This document shows, in pieces, positions 6,029 through 16,500 of a stretch of 38,750 nucleotides of DNA (within the stretch, counting starts at the first letter, position 1; every line of letters starts with the position of its first letter). The DNA comes from Dulcicalothrix desertica PCC 7102 (lineage in GTDB: Bacteria; Cyanobacteriota; Cyanobacteriia; Cyanobacteriales; Nostocaceae). Below the pieces are notes generated by a model. That model saw only the letters and a program-made list of their open reading frames with translations, was not told the origin of the DNA and did no database searches. The DNA lies in assembly GCF_003991905.1 (NCBI RefSeq), contig NZ_RSCL01000029.1, forward strand, positions 50,463-89,212, read 5' to 3'. The position numbers and the translations under genes were made by a program.

Positions 6029-6297
6029 ATATTTCCCAAATTAACAAATACATCTAAAAAAGTAGCAACAATTACAAAACCGATTTGGAGTTTTTAATAA
6101 TTGAGTATCAACTCCTTCAACGCTTCCATGCTGTTAATCATCATAAATAACTCCATGTGCAGATAAAATTTTAAGCTGACTAATCTAATTATAGCTTTAT
6201 ATATCCTTAAGCATGTTAAAGCAAATAAAATATGTGCCTTACTAATAACAGTTGTGATTTGATAAATGTTAGTCATTAACATCATGTGTAAGAAGGG

Positions 6298-6315
6298 GCA
6301 GGCAAGGATGCCTGC
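6298..6315. repeat. GCAGGCA-AGGA-TGCCTGC hairpin
   Basis: Seven-base perfect arms sit around a four-base loop, followed by TCCACAAGAG. GGCAGGC...GCCTGC...CCACAAG words resemble a familiar dispersed cyanobacterial repeat. It lies about 200 bases upstream of the first giant gene. Confidence 0.6.
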
Positions 6316-6512
6316 TCCACAAGAGTAGTAATAGAAGAATATTTAAGAAATTATCAGTAATTGTACTAGCTTAATTTCGGTAAATTTCGGATACAAACAA
6401 AATATACGTATCAACGATTTATTGATGAGCCGGATTTTTATAGCAAAACCCGGACTGTATTCACTTGCTTTTTTATAAGCTCCTTTTTTTACCCCCATAA
6501 CACCTAACTTAT

Positions 6513-9500
6513 ATGAACACAAGAGAACTTCAACCCCAAGATGAAAGCTTAAACGCTGGTGTAAATTTACAAACTCAACTGGCGCCAACTCCATTAGATA
6601 CTCCGCAATATACAGGTTCATCATCATTGGCGTTTATAGATGCGGGTGTAAGCCAGATTGACACTTTGATTGCTGGCATGGCGCCTGGAACTGAAGTACA
6701 TATATTAAAGTCTGGCTCGGATGCTATAACCCAAATTACAGAGACTCTTTTACATCGTCAGGGTATTTCTAGCCTAAATATTATTTCACACGGAAGTACA
6801 GGAAGCTTAGATTTTGCATCAAATTCACTTAATGCATATAATATCCGTAGTTATACAGAGCAATTACAGTCTTGGGGTAATGCATTAACTGAGAATGCTG
6901 ATATTTTGCTTTATGGGTGTAATGTTGCAGAAAATGCACTCGGTAAAGCGTTTGTTGAGATAATGCGACAAGTTACAGGTGCCGACGTTGCCGCATCGAG
7001 TAACTTAACTGGAAGTTTTGCCAAAGGTGGTGACTGGGAATTAGAGTATAAAGCGGGAAGTATTGAGGCATCATCGGTGATTACTGAAAGAGGCGCCGCG
7101 CAATTTGAAAATACTCTGATGACCCCATCTTTAGTTGCAAACCTGAATACTCGAACGACAACAAGTATAGCACCCATATTACCCAACGCAGGTTCTAACC
7201 CAGCAAATTTGATAAATATCAATAATATACTTTTCTTTACTGCTGATGATGGAATAAGTGGTACAGAATTATGGCGATTAGACCCTGGTAGTACTAGTCC
7301 AAGTTTAGTTAGAGATTTGAGTACTAATCTTGGTATGGGTTCAAATCCATCAAATTTAACTAATGTAAATAATATCCTTTATTTTACTGCAGATGATGGT
7401 ATGGGTGGTGCCGCACTATGGCGATTAGACCCATTTATTAGTAGCAGCTTGAGCCGAATTTCAATTGGCACTACTACTAATAGTGTAGGTTATAATCCAT
7501 CGAATTTAATTAATATTAACGGCATGTTATACTTTACTGCTGATGATGGAAACGGTACTGAATTATGGCGAATTAATACGTCTACAGGTACAACACCAAG
7601 CCCTATTAGATTTGATATTAATACTCGTCCTGGAGTCGGTTCTAATCCATTAAATTTAGTTAATGTCAACAATGTACTTTATTTCACTGCTGATGATGGA
7701 ATTACAGGAACAGAGTTATGGCGATTTGATACATTAAATAGTACTATCCCAACGCGCGTTACAGAAGTTCGTGCAGGAGAAGCTAGCTCAAACCCAGCAA
7801 ATTTAACGAACATCAACGGTATACTTTACTTTACCGCTGATAATGGTAATGGCACAGAACTTTGGAGACTTGATTCAACGGGCAACCCTGTTTTATTAGA
7901 TATTAATACTCGTACTGGTGCTGGTTCAAATCCAGCGAATTTAACCAACGTTAATGGTATACTTTACTTTACTGCCGATGACGGATTTGGCGTTAATGAT
8001 TTAATGCAAATTGATGCAAGCGGCAAAGCTGTTGTTGTTCAACCTGCTAATACTACTATTTTTCCAGATAACCCCACAAATTTAACTAACGTTAACGGCA
8101 CGCTGTATTTCACTGCTACCACTAACAATGCTGGTACTGAATTATGGCGCCTTGATGCATCAGGTAAAGCTGTTCAAGTACAAGACATTGCTAGCGGTAC
8201 TGGTAGTTCTAATCCATCGAATTTGACTAATGTTAACGGTACGCTTTACTTTACTACTAATGATGGAAGAATATGGTTTGTCCCCCCACCAAGCCCAACT
8301 TTCCCCACTTCCCTTTCTTCTCCTGTCGCTATTAATACGCCATTATCCAACCGTCCAGTTTTTAATTCTGGTCGATTAAATTTCACTATCGCTGGCGGGA
8401 ATCTCTACTTTACATACGATGAGGGAAATATTGGTACTGAACTATGGCGCATAGCATTAAATACTAATGGCACTCCAACTAGCACCAGTTCTAGCATATC
8501 ACTTGTTCGAGATATTCGTACTACTAGCAATGTTAGTTCTAACCCATCGAATATAACTAATGTTAACGGCACAATTTACTTTACCGCTGATGATGGTATT
8601 CGTGGTACCAAATTATGGCAACTCGATGCAAGTGGAAACCCTGTACCCGTTATAGAAAGTAGTTCAACTGGTACTAGTACTGTTAATGGCATTTTTAATC
8701 CGTCGAATTTGACAAATGTAAATGGCATACTTTACTTTACTGTTAATGAAGGGATGAGCGGTAATGAGTTATGGCGCCTCTCCCCAGGCGGTAGTCCAGT
8801 TCGAGTTGCAGATATTCGTCCTGGTACAGCTAGTTCTAACCCATCAAACCTGACAAACCTCAACGGTATGCTTTTCTTCACTGCAAGTGATGGCATGTAT
8901 GGTTCAGATGTATCATGGCTATGGGTTATTGATAAACCAAATGGTACCCCGTTAAGGATTTCTACAGGCTCAAGTCCGGTTGCGCCAAATGCTTCTAATT
9001 TAATCAGTGTTGGTAATTCACTTTTCTTTACAGCCAATGATGGAATCAGTGGTACGGAACTATGGCGGTTAACTCCTTCTGGCAGTACTGTTGGTAGTCC
9101 GACATTAATAAATATTCGCACTCGTGACGCAGGCAGTTCTAATCCCTCAAATTTAACAGATGTCAACGGGATACTCTTTTTCACTGCTGATGATGGTGTT
9201 GGTGGAAGAGAACTGTGGTTGATGAATCCAGGTAGTAGTACTCCAAATCAAATTAGTATTCGTTTTGGCGCCGCTGGTTCTAACCCTAGTAATTTAACTA
9301 ACATTAACGGCAGGCTCTACTTTAGCGCCGATGATGGTATAAACGGAACAGAAATATGGTTTGTTGACACTGTTTCAGGAACACCTGGAACCGCCACACG
9401 CTTAGAAGTCCGTACTGGCGCCGCTAGCTCTAATCCTGGTAATTTCACTAATGTAAACGGCACACTTTACTTTACTGCTGATAGTGGTAGAGGGATGGAA

Positions 9501-12500
9501 GTGTTCCGTCTAGGTAGTAATGGAAGTATTTCTCCTGTTAATACCATAAGCCCTACAACTGAAGGTGTTTCCAATCCATCGAATTTAGTTAGCTTAGGTG
9601 ATTCACTTTTCTTCAGTGGATTTCAAAAAGCTGCTGGAAGAGAATTATGGCGAGTTGATAGTGCTGGAAACTTAGGATTTGCACGAAATATCCGCAATAA
9701 CGGTAGTTCAGACCCATCTAATTTTGTAAATATCAACGGTACTATTTACTTTGTTGCTGATGATGGTACTTACGGTAGAGAATTATGGCGATTAGATGCT
9801 GATGGTAACTCAGCGATGGTTGGAGATATTCGCAGCAGTAATGGTTTCGGTTCTAATCCATCAAACTTTATTGATGTTAACGGTGTAATATACTTTACTG
9901 CTGATGATGGTAATAGTGGTACGGAATTATGGCGAATTAGTGGATCAAATACAACTCCAACTCTAGTTAGGAATATAAATACTTCATCAGGTAGTAATTT
10001 TGGTATTAGCTATAGCATTGGTTCTAACCCCTCGAATTTAACCAACGTTAACGGTGTGCTTTATTTCACTGCAGATGATGGTATATCTGGCAGAGAATTA
10101 TGGCGAATTGATACGATGGGTAATGCTATTTTGGTTCGCGATATTAATACTTTGACCAGAACAGGTTCTAACCCATCAAATTTAACTAACGTTAACGGCA
10201 TACTTTATTTTACTGCTAATAGCGGTACTACTGGTACAGAGTTATGGCGAATTGATGGCACTGGAAATCCAGTCATGGTTCGCGATATCAACACTCGTCT
10301 TGATTTTGGTTCTAATCCATCGCAGTTAACAATTGTTAATGGAATACTCTACTTTACTGCTGATGTAGGCAGCGGCGATAGAGAGTTGTGGCGGATAGAT
10401 GGTACTGGGAATGCAGTTTTAGTTCGTGATATTAATACTGGTTACAACATTAATCTGAATTCTGGAATAGGTTCTGACCCTTTACAATTAACTAACGTCA
10501 ACGGTGTACTTTATTTTACCGCGAATGATGACGCCAGTGGTGGCAGAGAACTATGGAGAATTGATGGAGCAGGCAATGCGGTTTTAGTGCGTGATATTAA
10601 TACTCGTACATTTGGCGCCAGTTCAAACCCATCGCAGTTAACTAATATCAACGGCATACTTTACTTTACTGCTGATGATGGTTTAAGTGGCACAGAACTA
10701 TGGCGAATTGATGGAATCGGTAATGCAGTTCGAGTTCGCGATATTAATACGAATACTGGAATTGGTTCTAATCCATCAAATTTAACCAACGTTAACGGCA
10801 TACTTTTCTTTACTGCGAATGATGGTGTAACTGGTAGAGAATTATGGCGAATTGATACAACGGGTAATGCAGTTCCTGTTTTCGAGATAAATATGTCTCG
10901 TCCAGGTGCTGGCTCTAATCCATCAAATCTCACAGTTGTTAACAACATCCTGTATTTTGTTGCTGAAGATGTTAATGGTAATAGAGAATTATGGCGAATT
11001 GACCCAAATGCGGTGCCACCAGTTCCACCAGTTAGGTTAGAGATTCAAATGGGTGGTTTGGGTTCTCACCCATCGCAACTAACAAACTTTAACGGTATGC
11101 TGTATTTTACGGCAGAAAATAGTATTGGTAATACCGAACTATGGAGAATCAATAGGTCAGGAACTCTAGAGTTAGTACGTGAGATTCGTTCAGGAACTGC
11201 TGGTTCTAGCCCATCAAATCTATTTAGTACCAACGGTGCCTTATACTTCACAGCAAATGATGGTATGAATGGTACAGAGCTTTGGAGAATTGATAACCTC
11301 CCTCCAAGCCTTACTACTGTTACTAAGTCGGGAAATGAAGATTCGACAATTTCTTTTACAGCAGCAGATTTTACCAGTAGATTTAATGACCCAGAAGGTA
11401 GTCCTTTAACTCAAATTAGGATTGTATCGCTACCGACTACCGGAACATTAAGACTTGCTAATAACAACGTTATTGCGGGTCAAGAAATACTAGTTGCTGA
11501 TATTGGTTTCCTGACATTTACGCCAAACCCTAATTTCAACGGTAATGCTAGTTTCTCTTGGGATGGTTCTGATGGTAGTAGATATTCTATAGGTAACTCA
11601 ATTGTATCTATTAGTGTAAGTCCAGTTAATGACATGCCTACTCTTGCTAGTGTCTCAAAATCTGGCGATGAGGATAGAGTTATTAAGTTTGGGCTATCTG
11701 ACTTTAGCAGCAAATTTACGGATGTCGATGGTAATGCTCTAAATAAGATTAGAATTACCTCGTTACCTAGCAATGGTAAATTAATGTTAGGCGCTACAGA
11801 TGTAACTATAAACCAAGAAATTGCTGCTGCGGACATTGCGAACTTAAGTTTTGTACCAAATGCGAACTTTAGCGGTACTGTTAGCTTTGGTTGGAATGGT
11901 TTTGATGGTGCTGCGTATGCTACAAGTAATTCAACTGTTAATATTACCGTCAATCCAACTCCTGAATGGCAAATTACAGCAGTTGATGATTTTACAGGTG
12001 ATGGAAAACAAGATATTTTACAGCGCGACCCAAGTAACGGTGCCTACAGGTTATGGTACTTGGATGCCAACAATGCAAGCCAAACTGTTGCATTGCCAAC
12101 TATGGGTTCTAACTGGCAAATTACAAGCATTGCCAACTTTGATGATAACACCTCTAAGGATATTTTCTGGCAATCAACAACAGGCGAAAATCGGATTTGG
12201 CGAATGGGTACTACAGGCGCCGAAGTTGTGAACCTGCCAACTATTAACCCTAACAATTTCATAATTCAACATATCGGCGACTTTGAAGGTGATGGTGATG
12301 CCGATATATTATTACGTGATAAAACGAATGGAATGATTGCGATATGGGAATCTAACCCCAACAATCCTGATTTTATTCGCGGAATAGTATTATCTTACGT
12401 TCCTGATAACAATACCCAAATAAAACAAAGCTCTGACTTAGATGGTGATGGAGATTTAGATATTCTTTGGTATAACGCGGTTAATGGCGCAGTCAGTACT

Positions 12501-13310
12501 TGGGAAATGCAAGGTACTAGTTTAAAGTCTGGTTTTGAATTACCGACTGTTTCAGATACAAATACCAAAATTCAAATTGTCGCTGATTTTGATGGTGACA
12601 ATGATATGGATATACTATGGCATAACGAAACTAACGGATTAACTGCTATTTGGGAAATGAATGGGGTAAACATAAACCAGGGCAAATTTTTGGGTTACGT
12701 CGGTGACACTAATACCAAAATCAAACTAGTTGCAAATTTTGATGGTAACAAAAATGATGACAAGGATTTAGACATCCTTTGGTACAACGATGTTACTGGG
12801 TTTATGGCTATCTGGGAAATGGATGGTGTTAATCTTAAACAAGGTGTTGTTTTAGCTGATAGTGGTTTTGGTGATACTAAGATTAAACAAATAGTAGATT
12901 TTGACGGTGACAAAGACCTAGATTTTCTCTGGTATAACGATGTTACTGGGTTTATGGCTATCTGGGAAATGGATGGTGTTAATCTCAAGCAAGGTATTGC
13001 TTTAAGCACCGTCAGTGACACCAACATCAGAATTAGCCAAATAGCAGATTTTGATGGTGACAAAGACTTAGATATTTTCTGGCATAATCAGACAACTGGG
13101 TTTAGCGCAATGTGGAGCATGAATGGTGTCAACATCGGACAGGGAGCTGTTTTAGCATCTATAGATACCAGTTTCAAGGTTCATGTAGTCGGTGATTTCA
13201 ACGGTGATGGTAAGTTGGATGTTGTTTGGAAAAATTTAACTACTAGTGCTACAAAAGTTTGGTTGGCTGATGGTATTGATGTTCTCGAAGACATCTTACT
13301 CCCTAGCTAA
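6513..13310 (+). CDS. Giant modular DUF4347 protein with 28 ELW-type repeats, cadherin-like domains and FG-GAP/VCBS tail
   Basis: This protein has 2265 residues. Residues about 35-200 are a DUF4347 domain with SLNIISHG (His93) and ILLYGC (Cys136), an arrangement like the His-Gly/Cys pair of caspase-clan peptidases. Residues about 215-1595 hold 28 repeats of about 50 residues with consensus NPSNLTNVNGILYFTADDG followed by GTELWRID, an ELWxxDGT-like repeat probably forming beta-propellers; copies 8, 9 and 17 are degenerate. Two cadherin-like domains follow (about 1597-1705 and 1707-1815, each starting KSG(N/D)ED). Nine FG-GAP/VCBS-like repeats (1817-2265) with DFDGDxDxDILWYN calcium-binding-type loops end the protein. 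No signal peptide or membrane segment is seen, so export, if any, needs another route. It heads an array of three paralogues and has its own terminator at 13323. A surface or matrix role is inferred. Confidence 0.85.
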   Translation: MNTRELQPQDESLNAGVNLQTQLAPTPLDTPQYTGSSSLAFIDAGVSQIDTLIAGMAPGTEVHILKSGSDAITQITETLLHRQGISSLNIISHGSTGSLDFASNSLNAYNIRSYTEQLQSWGNALTENADILLYGCNVAENALGKAFVEIMRQVTGADVAASSNLTGSFAKGGDWELEYKAGSIEASSVITERGAAQFENTLMTPSLVANLNTRTTTSIAPILPNAGSNPANLININNILFFTADDGISGTELWRLDPGSTSPSLVRDLSTNLGMGSNPSNLTNVNNILYFTADDGMGGAALWRLDPFISSSLSRISIGTTTNSVGYNPSNLININGMLYFTADDGNGTELWRINTSTGTTPSPIRFDINTRPGVGSNPLNLVNVNNVLYFTADDGITGTELWRFDTLNSTIPTRVTEVRAGEASSNPANLTNINGILYFTADNGNGTELWRLDSTGNPVLLDINTRTGAGSNPANLTNVNGILYFTADDGFGVNDLMQIDASGKAVVVQPANTTIFPDNPTNLTNVNGTLYFTATTNNAGTELWRLDASGKAVQVQDIASGTGSSNPSNLTNVNGTLYFTTNDGRIWFVPPPSPTFPTSLSSPVAINTPLSNRPVFNSGRLNFTIAGGNLYFTYDEGNIGTELWRIALNTNGTPTSTSSSISLVRDIRTTSNVSSNPSNITNVNGTIYFTADDGIRGTKLWQLDASGNPVPVIESSSTGTSTVNGIFNPSNLTNVNGILYFTVNEGMSGNELWRLSPGGSPVRVADIRPGTASSNPSNLTNLNGMLFFTASDGMYGSDVSWLWVIDKPNGTPLRISTGSSPVAPNASNLISVGNSLFFTANDGISGTELWRLTPSGSTVGSPTLINIRTRDAGSSNPSNLTDVNGILFFTADDGVGGRELWLMNPGSSTPNQISIRFGAAGSNPSNLTNINGRLYFSADDGINGTEIWFVDTVSGTPGTATRLEVRTGAASSNPGNFTNVNGTLYFTADSGRGMEVFRLGSNGSISPVNTISPTTEGVSNPSNLVSLGDSLFFSGFQKAAGRELWRVDSAGNLGFARNIRNNGSSDPSNFVNINGTIYFVADDGTYGRELWRLDADGNSAMVGDIRSSNGFGSNPSNFIDVNGVIYFTADDGNSGTELWRISGSNTTPTLVRNINTSSGSNFGISYSIGSNPSNLTNVNGVLYFTADDGISGRELWRIDTMGNAILVRDINTLTRTGSNPSNLTNVNGILYFTANSGTTGTELWRIDGTGNPVMVRDINTRLDFGSNPSQLTIVNGILYFTADVGSGDRELWRIDGTGNAVLVRDINTGYNINLNSGIGSDPLQLTNVNGVLYFTANDDASGGRELWRIDGAGNAVLVRDINTRTFGASSNPSQLTNINGILYFTADDGLSGTELWRIDGIGNAVRVRDINTNTGIGSNPSNLTNVNGILFFTANDGVTGRELWRIDTTGNAVPVFEINMSRPGAGSNPSNLTVVNNILYFVAEDVNGNRELWRIDPNAVPPVPPVRLEIQMGGLGSHPSQLTNFNGMLYFTAENSIGNTELWRINRSGTLELVREIRSGTAGSSPSNLFSTNGALYFTANDGMNGTELWRIDNLPPSLTTVTKSGNEDSTISFTAADFTSRFNDPEGSPLTQIRIVSLPTTGTLRLANNNVIAGQEILVADIGFLTFTPNPNFNGNASFSWDGSDGSRYSIGNSIVSISVSPVNDMPTLASVSKSGDEDRVIKFGLSDFSSKFTDVDGNALNKIRITSLPSNGKLMLGATDVTINQEIAAADIANLSFVPNANFSGTVSFGWNGFDGAAYATSNSTVNITVNPTPEWQITAVDDFTGDGKQDILQRDPSNGAYRLWYLDANNASQTVALPTMGSNWQITSIANFDDNTSKDIFWQSTTGENRIWRMGTTGAEVVNLPTINPNNFIIQHIGDFEGDGDADILLRDKTNGMIAIWESNPNNPDFIRGIVLSYVPDNNTQIKQSSDLDGDGDLDILWYNAVNGAVSTWEMQGTSLKSGFELPTVSDTNTKIQIVADFDGDNDMDILWHNETNGLTAIWEMNGVNINQGKFLGYVGDTNTKIKLVANFDGNKNDDKDLDILWYNDVTGFMAIWEMDGVNLKQGVVLADSGFGDTKIKQIVDFDGDKDLDFLWYNDVTGFMAIWEMDGVNLKQGIALSTVSDTNIRISQIADFDGDKDLDIFWHNQTTGFSAMWSMNGVNIGQGAVLASIDTSFKVHVVGDFNGDGKLDVVWKNLTTSATKVWLADGIDVLEDILLPS

Positions 13311-13322
13311 ATCGTAATCACA

Positions 13323-13350
13323 AAGCCCGCTCGTAATGCGGGCTTCGTTT
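13323..13350 (+). terminator. Rho-independent-type terminator after the first giant gene
   Basis: AAGCCCGC (13323-13330) and GCGGGCTT (13338-13345) form a perfect 8-bp GC-rich stem with a 7-base loop, followed by CGTTTGTTT. It lies 13 bases after the stop codon, so the first gene is probably a separate transcription unit from the second. Confidence 0.8.
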
Positions 13351-13480
13351 GTTTAGCTTGAAATTTAACACAAAATATTTAAGTTTCTTTAAGTAATATT
13401 ACGTATATAAATTAGTAATATTTAGCATAAAACTGTGATGTAGCAAGTTTTATAAAGCAGGTGCATTGTAAAGCCTAATC

Positions 13481-13512
13481 ACATTAACCAACCATTACGA
13501 AACTAACCTTTT
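13481..13512 (+). promoter_or_regulatory. Conserved leader of the second giant gene
   Basis: ACATTAACCAACCATTACGA followed by AACTAACCTTTT runs right up to the ATG and is repeated almost exactly before the third giant gene (17258-17290, one extra A). The first giant gene lacks it. Conservation in non-coding DNA suggests shared translational or transcriptional control, or a recent duplication boundary. No classic Shine-Dalgarno is visible in it. Confidence 0.65.
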
Positions 13513-16500
13513 ATGTCATATAACTCTTTGAATAATAAAACCAGGCTTCAATCTATCGATTTAGAATCAAATAATAGTATTTACTTACCAAACTCCGAAA
13601 CACCAATTTCACCTTTAGAATTATCGTCATATACAGCTAGCTCTTCATCATTACTATTTATTGATGCAAGCGTTAGTAACTACGAGAGTTTATTAGTAGG
13701 TCTTTTGCCACTGACTGAAGTACATGTTCTTAACGCAGCACAAGACGCTATCGCCCAAATAACCGACGTATTATCAGGGCGCCAAGGTATTTCTAGTTTA
13801 CAAATTATTTCGCATGGTAACGTTGGCAGCTTAGATTTTGCTTCGGGTTCGTTGAATACAAATAATATCCGTAGTTACACTAGTGAGTTACAAACATGGG
13901 GTAAGGCACTAACAGCAGATGCGGATATTTTACTGTATGGCTGTAATGTTGCTACAGGCGAAGCGGGAGCCAATTTTGTTCAGTATCTGAGTCTACTAAC
14001 AGGCGCCGATATCGCAGCTTCTAATGATTTAACAGGTAGCAGCAGCAAAGGTGGTAACTGGGTATTAGAAGCTACCACAGGTTTAATTGAGCCATCTTCT
14101 GTTTTAGAAGCGCAGGCAATGGCTGCTTATGAATCGATTTTAAATAGCCCAATAACTATAAACACTGCATCTTTTGTTATAAATAATCCAACACCTGCGA
14201 CTTCAGAGCAGTTTGGTTCAGCAATAACTTCAGGTAGTAGCAACATTTTAATAAGCGCCCCTGGTGTTAATTCTCGTAGAGGTGAGGCATATCTCTATAA
14301 TTTTAACGGCACGCTTTCACAAACTTTTATAAATCCATCATCAAGTGCCGAGGAACGATTTGGCTTCTCAGTTGCAAGTAACGGCAACGAATATTTTGTT
14401 TCTGCTCCTTATTACGATGCTTCCGTTGCTGATGTTGGGCGTGCTTATAAACTAAATAGCAATGGTGTCGTTCAGTCAGTTTACAATAACTCAGTTAATA
14501 ATGATGATAGTGAGTTTGGTACTGCGATTGCTATTTTAAATGATGGAACTGTGGCTATTGGGGCGCCGGAGAAAGGTAAAAGCAGAGCAGAAGATAATGC
14601 TGGAGAAGTTCGCTTATTTAAAACTAATGGTACTATCACCAATATAATCAACCCTGAAAGTATTTTAATTCAGGATGCGCGATTTGGCGCTGCAATCGCA
14701 GCATATGCGGATAAGCTGATTATAGGCGCGCCAGGATATTTCTCCTTCGGACGGGCATACTCCTATGATACTAACGGTAACTCTTTATACACATTTACTA
14801 ACCCAAACGGAAGTTCATTTGATTTCTTTGGTATTGCAGTAGCATCGAATAGCGCAGGCACCCGTGTGATTATTGGGGCGCCAGGGGAAGATAATGGTGG
14901 TACAGATGCAGGTGTGGCTTACCTGTATGACATGACGACTGCGACACCAACACTGTTGAGAACCATCACTAATCCCACTCCAAGTAATCGCGGTTTTGGT
15001 ACAGCAGTTGCCTTTATTGGTAATGATATTTTGATTGGTTCACCCGGCGGTTTCAGTGTCAGTGGTAGTACTGTAACTCCAGTTCCTGACCGAGGTGTAG
15101 TTTATAGGTTTGATGGTGATGGTGCAGTACCTACTTACGCATTGGAGATGACCATCAATAATCCAAGTATGGGTAACGATGGCTTTGGAGGTGTGATTCG
15201 TGTTCTAAATGATAACCAAATTGCAATTGGCGCCCCCTACACTGATGTTGCAAATAATACTAATGCGGGTGCTGTCTATGTTTACAATTTAGTCGTTAAT
15301 ACTGCTCCAGTTAACCTCATTCCCACATCCCAAACTATCAACGAAAATTCTGAACTTGTCTTCTCGACTAATAATCAAAATGCGATTACTGTGCAAGACG
15401 CAGACGCTTCTGGTAATCCTATTCAAGTCACTTTAGCAGCAAGCAATGGTACTCTTTCTCTGGGTAATACCAATGGGCTTCAGTTTACTGCTGGTGATGG
15501 TACTGATGATGCAAGTATTACCATCGTTGGTACACTTAATAGTATAAACACGGCGTTAAATGGAATGCGGTATAAACCTACTGCTAATTTTAGCGGCACA
15601 GCTAGCATCCAAATCACTACTAACGACCTTGGAAATACTGGTGTTGGTGGCGCCAAGAGTGATACGGATACTATTAGTCTCACTATCAAGCCAAACTGGG
15701 AAATTGTTGCAGTTGATAATTTTACAAGCCTCAGTAAACAAAGCATTCTGCAACGTAGCACAACAGGCGCCTACAGGCTATGGTATTTAAATGGTAATAA
15801 CACAAGCCAAACGGTTGCATTGCCAACTATGGGTTCTAACTGGCAAATTACAAGCATTGCCAACTTTGATGGTAATACTACCAAGGATATTTTTTGGCAA
15901 TCAACAACGGGCGAAAATCGAATTTGGCGGATGAGTGCAGCAGGCGCACAAGTTGTAAACCTGCCAACAGCTAACCCTAATAACCTTACAATTCAACATA
16001 TCGGAGATTTTGAGAGTGATGGAGATGCCGATATATTAGTACGTGATAAAACAAATGGAATGATTGCGGTATGGGAATCTAACCCCAACAACGCTGAGTT
16101 TATCCGCCAAGTAGTATTGGGTTATGTTCCTGATAACAATACTACTATTAAGCAAGTTTCAGACCTAGATGGTGATGGAGATTTAGATATTTTCTGGTAT
16201 AACCCAGTTAATGGCGCCGTTAGTGTTTGGGAAATGCAAGGTACTAGTTTAAAATCTGGTTTTGGACTGCCGACTGTTTCAGATACAAATACCAAAATCC
16301 AACTTGTTGCAGATTTTGATGGTGACAATGATATGGATATACTTTGGTATAACGGAACCAACGGATTTACTGCTATTTGGGAAATGAATGGGGTTAACCT
16401 CAAGCAAGGCGTATTGCTAGGTTATGTCGGAGATACCAAGACGAAAATAAGACAAATTGCTGATTTTGACGGTGACAAAGACTTAGATATTCTTTGGTAT

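Larger units (their letters stand above)
5705..6512. other. Divergent intergenic region with three repeat hairpins
   Basis: This 808-base gap separates the leftward ARTO operon from the first giant gene. It holds a GTAGAGACGCG hairpin (5854-5882), a pair of CCCC/GGGG-rich blocks near 5918-6028 of the CCCCCTAAATCCTCC type, and a GCAGGCA hairpin at 6298-6315. Promoters for both directions should lie here, but none could be assigned with confidence. Short frames here look like chance. Confidence 0.65.

Noticed and set aside
5909-6627. Short frames in the divergent region (5909-6097 plus, 6094-6285 minus, 6343-6627 minus)
   Set aside because: The first lies across CCCC/GGGG dispersed repeats, the others are low-complexity AT-rich frames, and the last overlaps the start of the first giant gene; none shows a family feature.
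6911-11251. Several minus-strand open frames of 60-150 codons inside the first giant gene (for example 8732-9184)
   Set aside because: They mirror the repetitive coding strand (repeated SNLTNVNG-type codons read backwards give repeated VKFDGLE-type strings) and have no starts, family features or gaps of their own.
7200-11290. Regularly spaced repeats of about 150 bases that might suggest a CRISPR array or satellite
   Set aside because: The spacing is in codons, similarity follows amino-acid constraints, and the reading frame is continuous, so these are protein repeats.
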